Assembly (NCBI GenBank): GCA_963850425.1
Contig: CAWKLF010000001.1
Coordinates: forward strand, 806,001-870,000
Direction of reading: 5' to 3'
Length of the DNA: 64,000 bases
DNA from: Gp1-AA133 sp963850425
GTDB lineage: Bacteria; Acidobacteriota; Terriglobia; Terriglobales; Acidobacteriaceae
In this document: positions 1 to 9,253 of the stretch, piece after piece
Layout of the letters: each line of letters starts with the position of its first letter
Numbering within the stretch: position 1 is the stretch's first letter
Program-made: the position numbers and the translations under genes
The notes under the pieces: model-generated
The model's input: only the letters and a program-made list of their open reading frames with translations
What the model was told of the DNA's origin: nothing
The model's database searches: none

Positions 1-1346
1 CGAAACAAGACCGGCATTGAGATCGCGGGCGAAAGATCGAGGCGGCCCACCAGGTTGGCAGTGCGGAATCCCCGTTCACTGCGGGAGAGCCCTTCAGCCG
101 CGGCGTCCAGCGACCAATAAAAGGGCGTATGCGGAAGACGTCGATCCACGCTCGAAAGCTGCAAACTGGGAGCGTGCAGGATCGTGATGGCATCTCCATT
201 CTGCGAGCTTTGAAAATCCTGGTAGCGCTGCACCAGCGCGTTGTAGGAAAAGCCGCGTATGGTGTTGGAGAGGAAGGCTTGGGACTTGACTTCCGAGTTA
301 ACCGCCTGCGTAAAAGTCTCGCTGAATGCAAGGCGAAACACAAAGGAACTCAGGTAGTCGATGTTGGCGACGGCGCGAAAGTTCTGCAGGAAGCGTCCCT
401 CCCCGCTTAGCGTGACATCTTCCCCGCCCTGGTGCTTGCGATCGAGCACTCCAAAGTACGCCAGGTTGACGTAGGAAGTGTCACTGGGGCGGGCGCGAAA
501 TTGGCCGCGCTGTGCCCAGCCGCGCTGCGAGTAATACTCGGCTCCCGCGGTGGCATCCATGCTGCGATTGATCGCCCAATACGCCGATTCGCCGACGATC
601 GTGCCCTTGGTAGAGGAACGTCCGACGCTGGGAATCAGGAACCCGGATTTCCTTCCCAGAGGATGTGCCGGGAAGGCGGCGAAGGGGAAATAGAAGACGG
701 GCACACCGCGAATCCGAAAGCTGCTGCGATATACCGTGGCATTGGCGCCTACGTCGACCACGACCTTCCGGGCATTGAACGTCCAATTGGGACGAGGCAG
801 TTCGCAGGTGGTCACCGAGCCGTCGTTGACAATGAAGTGATCCGGACCGGTCTTTTCGACGATCTTCCCGGCGAAGGCGAATGGGCTGGCAGAGGTTAGA
901 GTCGATGCGCTGCCTTTCATGCGAACGCCGATCGTCCCAACGACGTCGTAGAACTTCCCACTCTCAGTCTTCACATTGTAGGTGCCGCGGCTGGCTTCGA
1001 TGTGCTCGTCATTCGGACCGCCATCCAAAACCATGTGGCCTTCGCCAACCGCTTCGCCGGTATCGGAATTGAAAGTGACTTCATCCGCGTACAGGACGTA
1101 GGTGCCGTAGTGGATTTCGACGTGCCCTCGCAAGGTATAGACCGGGCCATTCTTTTCCTGGCTCTCCGTGGCCGAAATCGTGACATTTTCCTCTCGCGGC
1201 AGCGGACTTCGCGCCGCCATGGGAGGGTTTTCAGGAGTCTCAGTTTGATTTTGGGCAGCAAGCAACTGGCTGGTTACTAAGAGCGGGGCGAGAAGGAGAT
1301 GACAAAGGTAGGCCGCCGTGATAAGGAATCGTGTGCGGGAGATCAT
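1..1346 (-). CDS. lptD: LPS-assembly outer-membrane protein LptD, 5' part (runs off the left edge)
   Basis: The minus-strand frame is open from an ATG at 1346 to the window edge, about 448 codons. It begins with a signal peptide (MISRTRFLITAAYLCHLLLA...), followed at about residues 55-120 by an OstA/LptA-like segment containing LRGHVEIHYGTYVLYADEVT. Near residue 225 comes the typical LptD stretch HPLGRKSGFLIPSVGRS, and then alternating aromatic/polar strands of the beta-barrel. LptD is the outer-membrane translocon that, with the lipoprotein LptE, inserts lipopolysaccharide into the outer leaflet, so the organism is a diderm. The C-terminal barrel lies outside the window. Shorter open frames on the plus strand here are shadows of this gene. 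Confidence 0.9.
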   Translation of the reverse strand, partial: MISRTRFLITAAYLCHLLLAPLLVTSQLLAAQNQTETPENPPMAARSPLPREENVTISATESQEKNGPVYTLRGHVEIHYGTYVLYADEVTFNSDTGEAVGEGHMVLDGGPNDEHIEASRGTYNVKTESGKFYDVVGTIGVRMKGSASTLTSASPFAFAGKIVEKTGPDHFIVNDGSVTTCELPRPNWTFNARKVVVDVGANATVYRSSFRIRGVPVFYFPFAAFPAHPLGRKSGFLIPSVGRSSTKGTIVGESAYWAINRSMDATAGAEYYSQRGWAQRGQFRARPSDTSYVNLAYFGVLDRKHQGGEDVTLSGEGRFLQNFRAVANIDYLSSFVFRLAFSETFTQAVNSEVKSQAFLSNTIRGFSYNALVQRYQDFQSSQNGDAITILHAPSLQLSSVDRRLPHTPFYWSLDAAAEGLSRSERGFRTANLVGRLDLSPAISMPVLF

Positions 1347-1508
1347 CGGAAGCGCACGGAGACCCCAACACTGAGTTGAGTTTCGGGGACCTCGTGACCT
1401 TAGCACGGCGCTGGCCCGAGAGGCAAAGCGCTGCAGTAAGATAGGTTCCGTTCGTTTGTTCCGCAACACGGCCTCGCTCTGGCCCTGGCGTTTCTCCGAA
1501 GACCATCC

Positions 1509-2576
1509 ATGAGTTGTTCGCTCTGCGGCGAAGTCTGCTGTTGTGTCCCTCGCGCTAAGCCTGCAGAAAAAAGCGGGTTGGAAACGGGTGTGCCCGAAAG
1601 CGTCTTTGGAGTCGTGAACGCGAGTTCAGCAAGGGGCCAGGAATCGCTTCTGCCGGGTCAGGACGGATCGTCGTGGCGCCAGGAAGTGTCCGACAGACTG
1701 AACCGCTACCACGCCCGGAGGCGGCCTCGTCCACCGCGCTATCCTTCCTTGCGACTGAAATTCGAACAGCCTGAATCACGGTGGGCCGCAAGCGATCCCG
1801 TTGCACAGTCCCCGTCGGTCCAGGCGTCCCAAGCCTCTCCCGTAATGCGGCAGGCGGTGGCCGTAAATTATGTGGAGCCGACGCCTGAAAGAGCATCTCC
1901 CCCAGCAACATGGACGGCTGAGGTCGCCCTGCCACTTCCTGAGCGTCCGCGAAACCAGAGCGCCGGGAACCTGATCGAGTTCCCACGGACCATCTACACA
2001 CCGGTGGTCAGGGCGGACGACCTGGCGGAGACGATTCTCGATCGACCCCGAATCCTGGAAGCTCCAGAGATCGTTCCCCCGCCACCCGCGCTGGGTGGGA
2101 TGACAATCGAGGAAATCGCCAAGCCGGAGCCGGAACGGCGTCCTGGGATCGACATGCCGCTGCAATCGGCATCTATCGGGCAAAGGTTCTTGGCGGGTTC
2201 AATCGATGGAGCGCTGGTACTCGCGGCCGGTGCAGTGTTCGGAGCAATCTTCTACAAGGTCGTAAACCTGGCGCCGACGCCTGCACAAATTGCAACGTGG
2301 GGAACCGGTATGCTGGTCCTTGGTTGGGGAGCGTATCAGTACCTGCTCGTAGTCTATTCGGGGTCAACCCCAGGCTTACGCGTTCTACACCTGCAGCTGC
2401 AGCGGTTCGACGGAATCGCTGTGAATCGAAAAACGCGCCGTGCTCGGGTGCTTTGCGCGATGCTTTCGTCGATCTCGCTCGGAATGGGTTACGCCTGGCA
2501 CTTCCTTGACGAGGATGGCCTTTGCTGGCACGAACGGGTCACCCGGACGCACATCGCCGCCCGCCCGAAACCGTAA
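1509..2576 (+). CDS. RDD-family membrane protein with Cys-rich N-terminus
   Basis: A 355-residue protein. It starts with a short cysteine cluster (MSCSLCGEVCCCVP), which could be a small metal site. A long Pro/Arg-rich, probably disordered and cytoplasmic stretch follows to about residue 215. The C-terminal 140 residues look like an RDD domain: the conserved Arg-Asp pattern in QRFLAGSIDGALVLAAG, hydrophobic segments, and SGSTPGLRVLHLQL. RDD proteins are small integral membrane proteins of mostly unknown or transport-related function. The gene diverges from lptD, so the interval 1347-1508 should carry promoters for both. The specific role is not known to me. Confidence 0.75.
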   Translation: MSCSLCGEVCCCVPRAKPAEKSGLETGVPESVFGVVNASSARGQESLLPGQDGSSWRQEVSDRLNRYHARRRPRPPRYPSLRLKFEQPESRWAASDPVAQSPSVQASQASPVMRQAVAVNYVEPTPERASPPATWTAEVALPLPERPRNQSAGNLIEFPRTIYTPVVRADDLAETILDRPRILEAPEIVPPPPALGGMTIEEIAKPEPERRPGIDMPLQSASIGQRFLAGSIDGALVLAAGAVFGAIFYKVVNLAPTPAQIATWGTGMLVLGWGAYQYLLVVYSGSTPGLRVLHLQLQRFDGIAVNRKTRRARVLCAMLSSISLGMGYAWHFLDEDGLCWHERVTRTHIAARPKP

Positions 2577-2686
2577 TGAGCAGAATGGGTTAGCCTTTGG
2601 CCGAGGTCACGCTACAGCTTCGGTCTCACTGTGGGAGTGCCCTGCCCTATGCTATCTTCGTAAGGTTTCGCTGACCGGCTTTTTTC

Positions 2687-4957
2687 ATGTCTACTTTCCT
2701 GGAAAGTTCCAAACGTCCAGTCGTAAAGGTCTTCGTCGCCACCACGGTGATGCTGACCTTTATCTCGTTCTGGCGGGCCGCCGCGATCGTCTTGTCGGAT
2801 CTTGCCTCGTCCGCGTATTACGCCGGTGGCGACGCGGAGAAGGTCATCGGCAAAAGCGCGCCGTGGTTCATTCTCGCGGTCATGCTGTTCAGCTATTGCG
2901 TCCGCGCGCTCTACATCGAGTCGAGCGCGATGTTCGTGCGCGGCGGGGTTTACCGCGTGGTCAAAGAGGCCATGGGCGGGACGCTGGCGAAATTCTCGGT
3001 CTCAGCCCTGCTGTTCGACTACGTCCTTACCGGGCCCATCAGCGCGGTTTCCGCCGGTCAATACCTGGCCGGCTTCATCGTCGAGACCAGCCGGCACTTT
3101 GGTCATCCCCTGCCCGCATTTCCCGCGAATACTTTCGCGGCGATGTTCGGCGTCGTGATTGCCCTCTATTTCTGGTGGAAGAACATCCAGGGAATTCACG
3201 AATCGAGCCAGAAGGCTGTTCAGATCATGATCATCACCACCGTGATGGTGGTGATTCTGTTGCTCTGGTGCACGATCACGGTGTTCAAGATCGGCGTCCA
3301 GTGGCCGCCCAACCCGATGCACCTCGGCGTGGTTCCATTGAACCGCGAATCGCTGGGCTGGCTGAACGGCACATGGCTCAGCCACTTGAGCCTGATCATT
3401 TTCTTCGTGGGCTTCGGGCACTCCGTACTGGCCATGAGCGGCGAAGAGACGCTCGCCCAGGTCAACCGCGAGATCGAACACCCCAAGCTGAAGAATCTGG
3501 AAAAGACCGGGCTCGTGATCTTCATCTACAGCCTGCTCTTCACCTCGCTGGTCTCCTTCTTCGCCGTGATGATCATCCCGGATCATGTGAGGTCGGAATA
3601 CTACGGCAACCTGATCGGCGGGTTGGCGATGTTCGTAGTCGGGCCCACCTGGGCGAAGCTGATTTTCCGCGGTTTCGTCGTGTTGGTCGGCGTGTTGATT
3701 CTGGCGGGGGCGCAGAACACTTCGATTGTGGGCGCGAACGGCGTGCTGAACCGCCTGGCTGAAGACGGCGTGCTGACTCCCGCACTGCAAAAACCGCACC
3801 ATCACTACGGGACAACCTATCGCATCGTCAATCTGATTGTCGCGATGCAGTTGCTCACCATCGTCGCCACCTGGGGCAACGTATTCTTGCTGGCCGGCTT
3901 GTATGCGTTCGGCGTCATCTGGAGCTTTTCGCTGATGTCGCTGGCGGTGCTGGTGCTCCGCTACAAAGAACCCGGCCAGCGGCAGTGGAAAGTGCCCGGC
4001 AACCTGACATTGTTCGGCACGGAAATTCCGCTGGGGCTGGTCGCGATTTCGGCGGTGCTCTTCATGACCGCGATCGTGAATTTCTTTACCAAGTACGAAG
4101 CAACGATCGCGGGCGTGACCTTTAGCGCCGTCTTCTTCGTTGTATTCACATACTCCGAGCGCCACGCTGCCAGGGCGCGGAAAGGACGGCCGGAAGGGCT
4201 GGAGCAATTCCGCGTGTACGGTAATCAGGAACTGGGCAGCGGAGCCATGGGCGTCCGCCCGGGCAACATTCTGGTGGCGGTGCGCGATCCGAGGAATCTG
4301 CATTACCTGCAGGCGGTGCTTCGCAGCTCGGACACAACGAAGCAGGATGTAGTCGTCATGAGCGCCCGGCTTTACCACCGCGAACATTCTTTCAGCGGCA
4401 GCTCCGTATTCGAGGCGAGCCAGATCTTCGATCACTACGAACAGGAATTATTTACGGCGGTCGTGGCGGTGGCTGAAAAGGAGGGCAAACCGGTGTCCTT
4501 GCTGGTGGTGCCCGGAACAGATGTGTTTGAAGCCATCATGGTGACGGCGCAAAGGCTGGCGTCAGGTCGCATCGTTTGCGGCCGATCAAACAAGCTGAGT
4601 GTGGACGAGCAAGGCAAACTAACCGGGGACGCCTGGGAGCGGCTGCCGGAACCGCGGCCTCGGCTCACCTTAATGGTTTACGAACCCGACGGATCATTTC
4701 ATGAGTACCTGCTGGGACCGCACACGCCCCGCATGCGTCCGCAGGACATAGGTTTGATGCACAATGTGTGGCTCGACATCACCAAGGACCCCAGGTTCGC
4801 TGGAGCGCACCATTATCACGTGGTGGCGCTGGCGCTCGAGGAACTGCAGAAGGAACTCAAGGGTGAGTCGCGAAGGGAATTGCTCGATCGCCTGGAGCGA
4901 GAGATGCGAGCTTCGGAAAACAATAATTCGCCGCCCTCAAACACCGATTACAACTGA
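2687..4957 (+). CDS. APC-superfamily permease with C-terminal soluble domain
   Basis: A 756-residue protein. Residues about 15-490 form a dozen hydrophobic segments with the APC layout: FWRAAAIVLSDLASSAYYAGG near helix 1, then GMSGEE-like (AMSGEETLAQVNREIEHP) mid-protein and GAQNTSIVGANGVL. The last 250 residues are soluble and begin around RPGNILVAVRDPRNLHYLQ, which resembles the universal-stress-protein-like tail found on some amino-acid/cation permeases. It probably imports an amino acid or related solute across the inner membrane, and the tail may be regulatory. The substrate cannot be told from the sequence. A clear intrinsic terminator follows the stop codon. Confidence 0.8.
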   Translation: MSTFLESSKRPVVKVFVATTVMLTFISFWRAAAIVLSDLASSAYYAGGDAEKVIGKSAPWFILAVMLFSYCVRALYIESSAMFVRGGVYRVVKEAMGGTLAKFSVSALLFDYVLTGPISAVSAGQYLAGFIVETSRHFGHPLPAFPANTFAAMFGVVIALYFWWKNIQGIHESSQKAVQIMIITTVMVVILLLWCTITVFKIGVQWPPNPMHLGVVPLNRESLGWLNGTWLSHLSLIIFFVGFGHSVLAMSGEETLAQVNREIEHPKLKNLEKTGLVIFIYSLLFTSLVSFFAVMIIPDHVRSEYYGNLIGGLAMFVVGPTWAKLIFRGFVVLVGVLILAGAQNTSIVGANGVLNRLAEDGVLTPALQKPHHHYGTTYRIVNLIVAMQLLTIVATWGNVFLLAGLYAFGVIWSFSLMSLAVLVLRYKEPGQRQWKVPGNLTLFGTEIPLGLVAISAVLFMTAIVNFFTKYEATIAGVTFSAVFFVVFTYSERHAARARKGRPEGLEQFRVYGNQELGSGAMGVRPGNILVAVRDPRNLHYLQAVLRSSDTTKQDVVVMSARLYHREHSFSGSSVFEASQIFDHYEQELFTAVVAVAEKEGKPVSLLVVPGTDVFEAIMVTAQRLASGRIVCGRSNKLSVDEQGKLTGDAWERLPEPRPRLTLMVYEPDGSFHEYLLGPHTPRMRPQDIGLMHNVWLDITKDPRFAGAHHYHVVALALEELQKELKGESRRELLDRLEREMRASENNNSPPSNTDYN

Positions 4958-4982
4958 CGCTTATAAAGCCCAAATAAAAGAG

Positions 4983-5010
4983 GCCCCAGCCACAAACGGC
5001 TGGGGCTTTT
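4983..5010 (+). terminator. Rho-independent terminator after the permease
   Basis: A perfect 9-bp stem GCCCCAGCC / GGCTGGGGC with a 6-nt loop (ACAAAC) is followed by TTTT. It begins 26 bases after the permease stop codon. The convergent Cys-rich gene ends just beyond it, so the hairpin may serve both directions: AAAAGAG precedes the stem on the left. Confidence 0.85.
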
Positions 5011-5021
5011 GCGTTTCAGAT

Positions 5022-5465
5022 CTAGTTGCCGGGGGTCGCGTGCTCGTGATGGTCATGCTTTCCGCACGAGTTGCCGCCACAGCAGCCGCGAGAAGCCGCA
5101 TCGCCCTCCTTCGCGGAGCAGCAGGCCATTTCATGGCCTTCGGCGCAGCAAGCCATCGTCTTGCCATCTTTGCTGCATGCTTTTGCGTCTTTGCCGCAGC
5201 AGGATGAGGCATCTTTGGCATCCTTGCCGCCGCAGCAAGAAATCGTTTCCTTTCCGTCCTTGGCGTCATGGTGCATGCATGCCTTCATGTCCTTGTGCAT
5301 GCTGCTGTGATCAGCCGAGCTCATTTTCTCGCAGCACGGACAGCCGGGTTTCGCATCCGCCGGAGCAGACTTCTGGTCGGGCGCTGGAGTTTGGGTGGGA
5401 GTGGTGGACTGCGCCCAGGACATCACGGTCAGGGCCAGCAGAATTGCGATCAGATTGCGTTTCAT
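5022..5465 (-). CDS. Exported Cys/His-rich, probably metal-binding protein
   Basis: A 147-residue protein with a signal peptide (MKRNLIAILLALTVMSWAQ). The mature part is low in complexity and very rich in Cys, His, Lys and Asp, with repeated vicinal cysteines: CPCCEKM, SCCGGKDAKD, SCCGKDAK, ACCAEGHEMACC and GCCGGNSC, ending in GKHDHHEH. Such a composition suggests binding of soft or borderline metals (Cu, Zn, Ni) in the periplasm, but no known metallothionein fold is recognised. A strong AAGGAG ribosome-binding site precedes the ATG. The next minus-strand gene upstream (5568-5993) is also a small exported Cys/His protein, so the two may act together. Confidence 0.75.
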   Translation of the reverse strand: MKRNLIAILLALTVMSWAQSTTPTQTPAPDQKSAPADAKPGCPCCEKMSSADHSSMHKDMKACMHHDAKDGKETISCCGGKDAKDASSCCGKDAKACSKDGKTMACCAEGHEMACCSAKEGDAASRGCCGGNSCGKHDHHEHATPGN

Positions 5466-5567
5466 TGAAGAGTCTCCTTGAGGAACTCATGCTTCTCGTG
5501 GAATTCGTTGCGCGGTGTCCGAGGGTACGGGCCGCGCAAGAGTGCTCAGGCGGCCATTCACTCGAGA

Positions 5568-5993
5568 TCAGATACGGAGAATCATGCTGAACGCTGCGTC
5601 AGACTGGAAATCAGCGTCGCACTTCGATTTTGTTGGGACTGGAAAGCTAGCGCCTTTCCTCGCATCCGCCACCGGCGCAGCGCGATTTACTCCAGGCCGC
5701 TGCTGGCCGAGCGTTGTTGGGACCTCCGGGGAATTCGCCGGTCCTGGGCGCAAGCAGCAGGAGTGCCGGCCACCGCATGGCATGCCTGAGGGTTCTGCAG
5801 GCGAGCTGATTTCTATTCGCAGCTTGGCGGCCGGATGGCAACACCGGTGATTCATTGCCGGATGTACATGCGGCACCGGCACCGGTTTTCCTGCGGACCG
5901 AGCATTTATGGTTGCCGAATCGATCGATCGCGCAAGGGCGCCCGCTCCGCTCAAAGCGAGAATCAGCAAGACGGCGATCGCTGTTCTTTGCAT
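5568..5993 (-). CDS. Small exported protein with paired cysteines
   Basis: A 141-residue frame. The N-terminus MQRTAIAVLLILALSGAGALA is a good signal peptide. The mature part contains HPAMNHRCCHPAAK and MPCGGRHSCCLRPGP, two CC pairs surrounded by His and Pro, then a low-complexity tail. It is transcribed in the same direction as the Cys-rich gene at 5022-5465, 102 bases upstream of it. I do not recognise a named family. Metal binding or redox is inference from composition. The C-terminal 40 residues look less constrained. Confidence 0.55.
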   Translation of the reverse strand: MQRTAIAVLLILALSGAGALARSIDSATINARSAGKPVPVPHVHPAMNHRCCHPAAKLRIEISSPAEPSGMPCGGRHSCCLRPGPANSPEVPTTLGQQRPGVNRAAPVADARKGASFPVPTKSKCDADFQSDAAFSMILRI

Positions 5994-6308
5994 GCCTCGG
6001 GAAATCTACCGGCAAGATTGGCAGGGATGGCACAGAAGGTCTGTGATGCCCGTCACAGGGTTCTGCAACTGACCGCAATCACTGGGGTTCGGCTGGATGT
6101 CGCCGCACGAAGGAATGCCGGACTGACATGAACGTAGGCGGCAACCTATGATGGGCGTACTCGGGGCAGTGGATAGACGCGCTGGCTGCACAGCGGCGCA
6201 AGAATAGAACCCACGGCGCAAACCGTGGGGCTCAGTCGAACCTTTTCCAGCCCGAACGAGCGGACAGAAACAACCGAACCCAACCATTCCGGCTGTTCAC
6301 GCGCTCAC
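5994..6308. other. Intergenic, no gene recognised
   Basis: This stretch separates two minus-strand secreted-protein genes. It has frames open on both strands, but none has a convincing start, composition or family resemblance. I see no clear structured RNA or repeat here. Confidence 0.5.
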
Positions 6309-6785
6309 CTACGACATCGGCACCGAAATATGCTCGTGCACGATCAGCCACTTCCCGCCTTCCTTCTCAAACACTACCGTCCACCGGAAATTCCCCATCT
6401 CCCGTTTTCCGGACTTCATGGTCGCATCTTCTTTCACAGTCGCCGTAGCCCACACGATCGACCCCGCCGAGTGGATCTCCGCATCGTCATTCACCGTCAG
6501 CTTCGCCGTCTTGAAATCCGCCAGCACCGCGACCACGCCCTTCTGATACTCATCCCAACTTGCATACTTCAGTGGAGCAATATCGAAAAACACATGCGGC
6601 CCTTGCGCATAAAACTGCGCCGCATTTGCCGGATCCAGCGTGCTCCAAGCGTCCCAGATCTTCTGCAGATGAGCCTTGTCCGGCCCACCACCGGCCGGCT
6701 TGGCCGCTTTCTTGGTTTGAGCGAACCCAACGCTCGCCACCAACAGCATCACCACCACCAACATCCGAGTCCGCAGTTGCTTCAT
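6309..6785 (-). CDS. Secreted SnoaL/DUF4440-like protein
   Basis: A 158-residue protein from the ATG at 6785, chosen because GGAGGAATCTTC sits directly before it; an upstream in-frame Met lacks this. The signal peptide is MKQLRTRMLVVVMLLVASVGFA. The mature domain (HLQKIWDAWSTLDPANAAQFY ... EMGNFRWTVVFEKEGGKWLIVHEHIS) has the NTF2/SnoaL-like alpha+beta pattern typical of DUF4440. These cone-shaped folds bind small hydrophobic ligands. The ligand and reaction are unknown. It appears monocistronic. Confidence 0.7.
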   Translation of the reverse strand: MKQLRTRMLVVVMLLVASVGFAQTKKAAKPAGGGPDKAHLQKIWDAWSTLDPANAAQFYAQGPHVFFDIAPLKYASWDEYQKGVVAVLADFKTAKLTVNDDAEIHSAGSIVWATATVKEDATMKSGKREMGNFRWTVVFEKEGGKWLIVHEHISVPMS

Positions 6786-7111
6786 GAAGATTCCTCCCCA
6801 AACAGCGCGGCATTGTCGCACAAACCACCAACCAACGTCCTAGAAATCCTCCGCTGATCGTATCCTCCGGGATAGCAACCATTCTGACGAGTACCCGTAG
6901 AGATGGGGCCGGCTAACGCCTTTCAGTTTGACCGATTTCCACGCCCCAAGCTAAAATAGTGGGGTTTGCCTGTACCTGCGGCACCGTTCTGGGTCCGCCC
7001 GCCGTGGCTGACGAAACGCCTCGCGGCAAAACACAGCAAGCACAAGGAAATTACAGGTCCCCGCAATTGCGCCCGTGTGCGCCGGGGCAAGAATTTTTCG
7101 GAGGCGAGTGT

Positions 7112-7573
7112 ATGTACGCGGTCATCCGCGCCGGCGGTAAGCAGTACCGGGTGGCGCCCGGGGATGTCATCCGAGTCGAAAAGGTCGGCACCGGTACCGA
7201 CGGCCAGGTCGAGTTCAACGATGTGCTCGCCGTCTCCGCTGCCGAAGGCGAAATCGTCCGGCCCACCAGCGAAGCTCGCGTGGTCGGCGAGGTGATGGAA
7301 GAAGGCCGCGGCGCCAAGATCCTCGTCTTCCACTACAAGCGCAAAAAGCAATACAAGAAACTTCGCGGACACCGCCAGGCTTTCAGCGCTGTCCGCATCA
7401 CCGAGATCGCCTACAACGGCCAATCCTTCAAAGCCCCCGAGCTCCCGAAAAAAGAGCCCAAGGCCAAGAAGGCTGCCCCTGCGGGCGAAGCGAAAGCCGC
7501 AGCCCCAAAGGCCGCCAAAAAGAAAGCCACTAAGAAAACGGCTGCGAAGAAGTCGCCAACAAAGAAGAAGTAA
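7112..7573 (+). CDS. rplU: 50S ribosomal protein L21
   Basis: The start is the ATG at 7112 (MYAVIRAGGKQYRVAPGD), with GGAGGCGAG upstream; the frame continues open further 5' but without L21 similarity. Residues 1-103 are a complete L21 (KYKRKKQYKKLRGHRQ RNA-binding loop, ITEI end). An extra tail of about 50 residues made almost only of Lys, Ala, Pro and Thr follows, resembling histone H1/AlgP-type basic tails. L21 binds 23S rRNA in the large subunit. The gene order rplU-rpmA-obgE is the classical one. Confidence 0.95.
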   Translation: MYAVIRAGGKQYRVAPGDVIRVEKVGTGTDGQVEFNDVLAVSAAEGEIVRPTSEARVVGEVMEEGRGAKILVFHYKRKKQYKKLRGHRQAFSAVRITEIAYNGQSFKAPELPKKEPKAKKAAPAGEAKAAAPKAAKKKATKKTAAKKSPTKKK

Positions 7574-7651
7574 CTGGCGATTCCGCGTTCGCGAGCGAAG
7601 CGAGCTGGAGTTTAGCCAACGACCAACGACCGATGACTAAGGACTGGGTTT

Positions 7652-7918
7652 ATGGCACATAAAAAAGGACAAGGCACATCCCGAAACGGCCGCGACTCCA
7701 ACGCGCAGCGCCTCGGCTTCAAAGCATTCGGCGGACAAGTCGTCCCCGGCGGCACCATCATCGTGCGCCAGCGCGGCACCCGCGTAAAACCCGGCCTCAA
7801 CGTAGGCCGCGGCAAAGACGACACGCTCTTCGCCAAAATCACGGGCCGCATCGTCTTCAAAAACCGCGGCCAGATGGGCAAGTTCGTCATGGTAGAACCG
7901 ATCGAACTGAAGAACTAG
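7652..7918 (+). CDS. rpmA: 50S ribosomal protein L27
   Basis: An 88-residue, full-length L27: MAHKKGQGTSRNGRDSNAQRLGFKAFGGQ, with the conserved GRGKDDTLFA centre. The N-terminus starts directly at MAHKKG, so there is no Firmicutes-type cleavable pre-sequence. L27 reaches the peptidyl-transferase centre of the 50S subunit. It lies 78 bases after rplU and is probably co-transcribed with it. Confidence 0.97.
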   Translation: MAHKKGQGTSRNGRDSNAQRLGFKAFGGQVVPGGTIIVRQRGTRVKPGLNVGRGKDDTLFAKITGRIVFKNRGQMGKFVMVEPIELKN

Positions 7919-7960
7919 TCAGTCTAGCGGCCGGGCACGCTCTCGCCCGCCGCCACCGTG

Positions 7961-7991
7961 GCCCCTTGCGTCTTGAGGGGCTATTGCTTTT
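7961..7991 (+). terminator. Possible weak terminator after rpmA
   Basis: GCCCCT (7961-7966) and AGGGGC (7976-7981) can pair around a 9-nt loop and are followed by TATTGCTTTT. The stem is only 6 bp and the T-run is interrupted, so this could be an attenuator between rpmA and obgE or nothing. Confidence 0.35.
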
Positions 7992-8118
7992 GCGCACGAC
8001 ATGGAATTATCAGTCGCACAATAGCTATCAATTTTTGAGCCAGAGGAAGTCGGATCTTGCCGACAGCCGACGACCGACGACAAACTTCTCGCCAACCACC
8101 AACGACTAGCAACCACCG

Positions 8119-9171
8119 ATGTTCATCGACGAAGCCACAATCCGAGTCAAAGCGGGCGACGGAGGCAACGGCTGCCTGGCGTTCCGCCGCGAAAAATTCG
8201 TCCCTCGCGGGGGTCCTTCCGGCGGCGACGGCGGCAAGGGTGGCGACGTCATCATGGAATCCAGCGAGCGCCACAACACGCTCGTCCACTTTCGCTTCAA
8301 TCCCGAATACAAAGCCCAGCGCGGACGCCACGGCGAGGGCTCCAATAAAACCGGCCGCGAAGGCGTCGACGTCACCCTCAAAGTTCCCGTAGGCACGATC
8401 GTCTACGACGAAGAGACCGGCCAGAAAGTCTGGGACTTCTCCCGCCCCGACGAGCGCATCGTCATCGCGCATGGCGGACGCGGCGGACGCGGCAACGCCC
8501 GCTTCGCGACTTCCACCCATCAGGCCCCGCGTGAACACGAAGAAGGACGCCCCGGCGAAGAGCGCGTCTTCCGCCTCGAACTCAAGCTCCTCGCCGACGT
8601 CGGCCTCGTGGGATTTCCGAATGTCGGCAAATCCACGTTAATCTCACGGATTTCCGCCGCGCGCCCGAAAATCGCTGACTACCCGTTCACCACTCTCGAA
8701 CCCAACCTGGGCGTAGTCGTGGTCGGCGACAAAAACGACGTCAGCTTCGTCGTCGCCGACATTCCCGGCCTGATCGAAGGCGCCCACGAAGGCGCCGGCC
8801 TCGGCACGCAGTTCCTCCGCCATATCGAGCGCACGCGCTTGCTTGTCCACCTGGTCGACGTCTCCGACGCGAGCGGCCGTCCCGACGTCATCAAGGACGT
8901 TGAAGTCATCCTCGGTGAGCTCGACAGCTTCGGCGCCCACCTCGCCGAAAAACCCATGCTGATGGTCGCCTCCAAAATCGACGTCGCCAACAAAGAGAGG
9001 CTCGCCAAGCTCAAGCAGTACTGCAAAAAGAAAAAGCTCCCCCTCTACCCCATCTCCGCCGTCACCGGAGAAGGAATCGAAAAACTCAAGTACGCAATGG
9101 CGGAAAGAGTCCAGGAACTTCGCGAAGAAGCTGCGCAACAGCCCGTCGCGGATCAGAGTGAAGACAGATGA
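8119..9171 (+). CDS. obgE: GTPase Obg
   Basis: A 350-residue protein. The N-terminal glycine-rich Obg fold covers residues 1-158 (MFIDEATIRVKAGDGGNGCL, FVPRGGPSGGDGGKGGDV). The GTPase domain follows, with G1 GFPNVGKSTLI, switch I DYPFTTLEPNLG, G3 DIPGLIEGAHEG, and a G4-like segment SKID. Obg is an essential ribosome-assembly/stress GTPase of the large subunit, consistent with its position after L21 and L27. The protein ends soon after the G domain, so it lacks the C-terminal OCT domain found in some Gram-positive Obg proteins. Confidence 0.96.
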   Translation: MFIDEATIRVKAGDGGNGCLAFRREKFVPRGGPSGGDGGKGGDVIMESSERHNTLVHFRFNPEYKAQRGRHGEGSNKTGREGVDVTLKVPVGTIVYDEETGQKVWDFSRPDERIVIAHGGRGGRGNARFATSTHQAPREHEEGRPGEERVFRLELKLLADVGLVGFPNVGKSTLISRISAARPKIADYPFTTLEPNLGVVVVGDKNDVSFVVADIPGLIEGAHEGAGLGTQFLRHIERTRLLVHLVDVSDASGRPDVIKDVEVILGELDSFGAHLAEKPMLMVASKIDVANKERLAKLKQYCKKKKLPLYPISAVTGEGIEKLKYAMAERVQELREEAAQQPVADQSEDR

Positions 9172-9253
9172 ATACACCGGGTTGCGGTAGCCTCGCCGAC
9201 GCAAAAGGTCTCCCCGCCTCCATCCTACGCGTCACCGCGTTGGCCTCATAGCA

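Noticed and set aside
2440..3762. 440-residue plus-strand frame overlapping RDD and permease genes
   Set aside because: Arg/His-rich composition typical of a frame-shifted shadow in GC-rich DNA.
3002..4435. 477-residue minus-strand frame
   Set aside because: It lies entirely opposite the APC permease, is His/Gln/Arg-rich and has no family resemblance.
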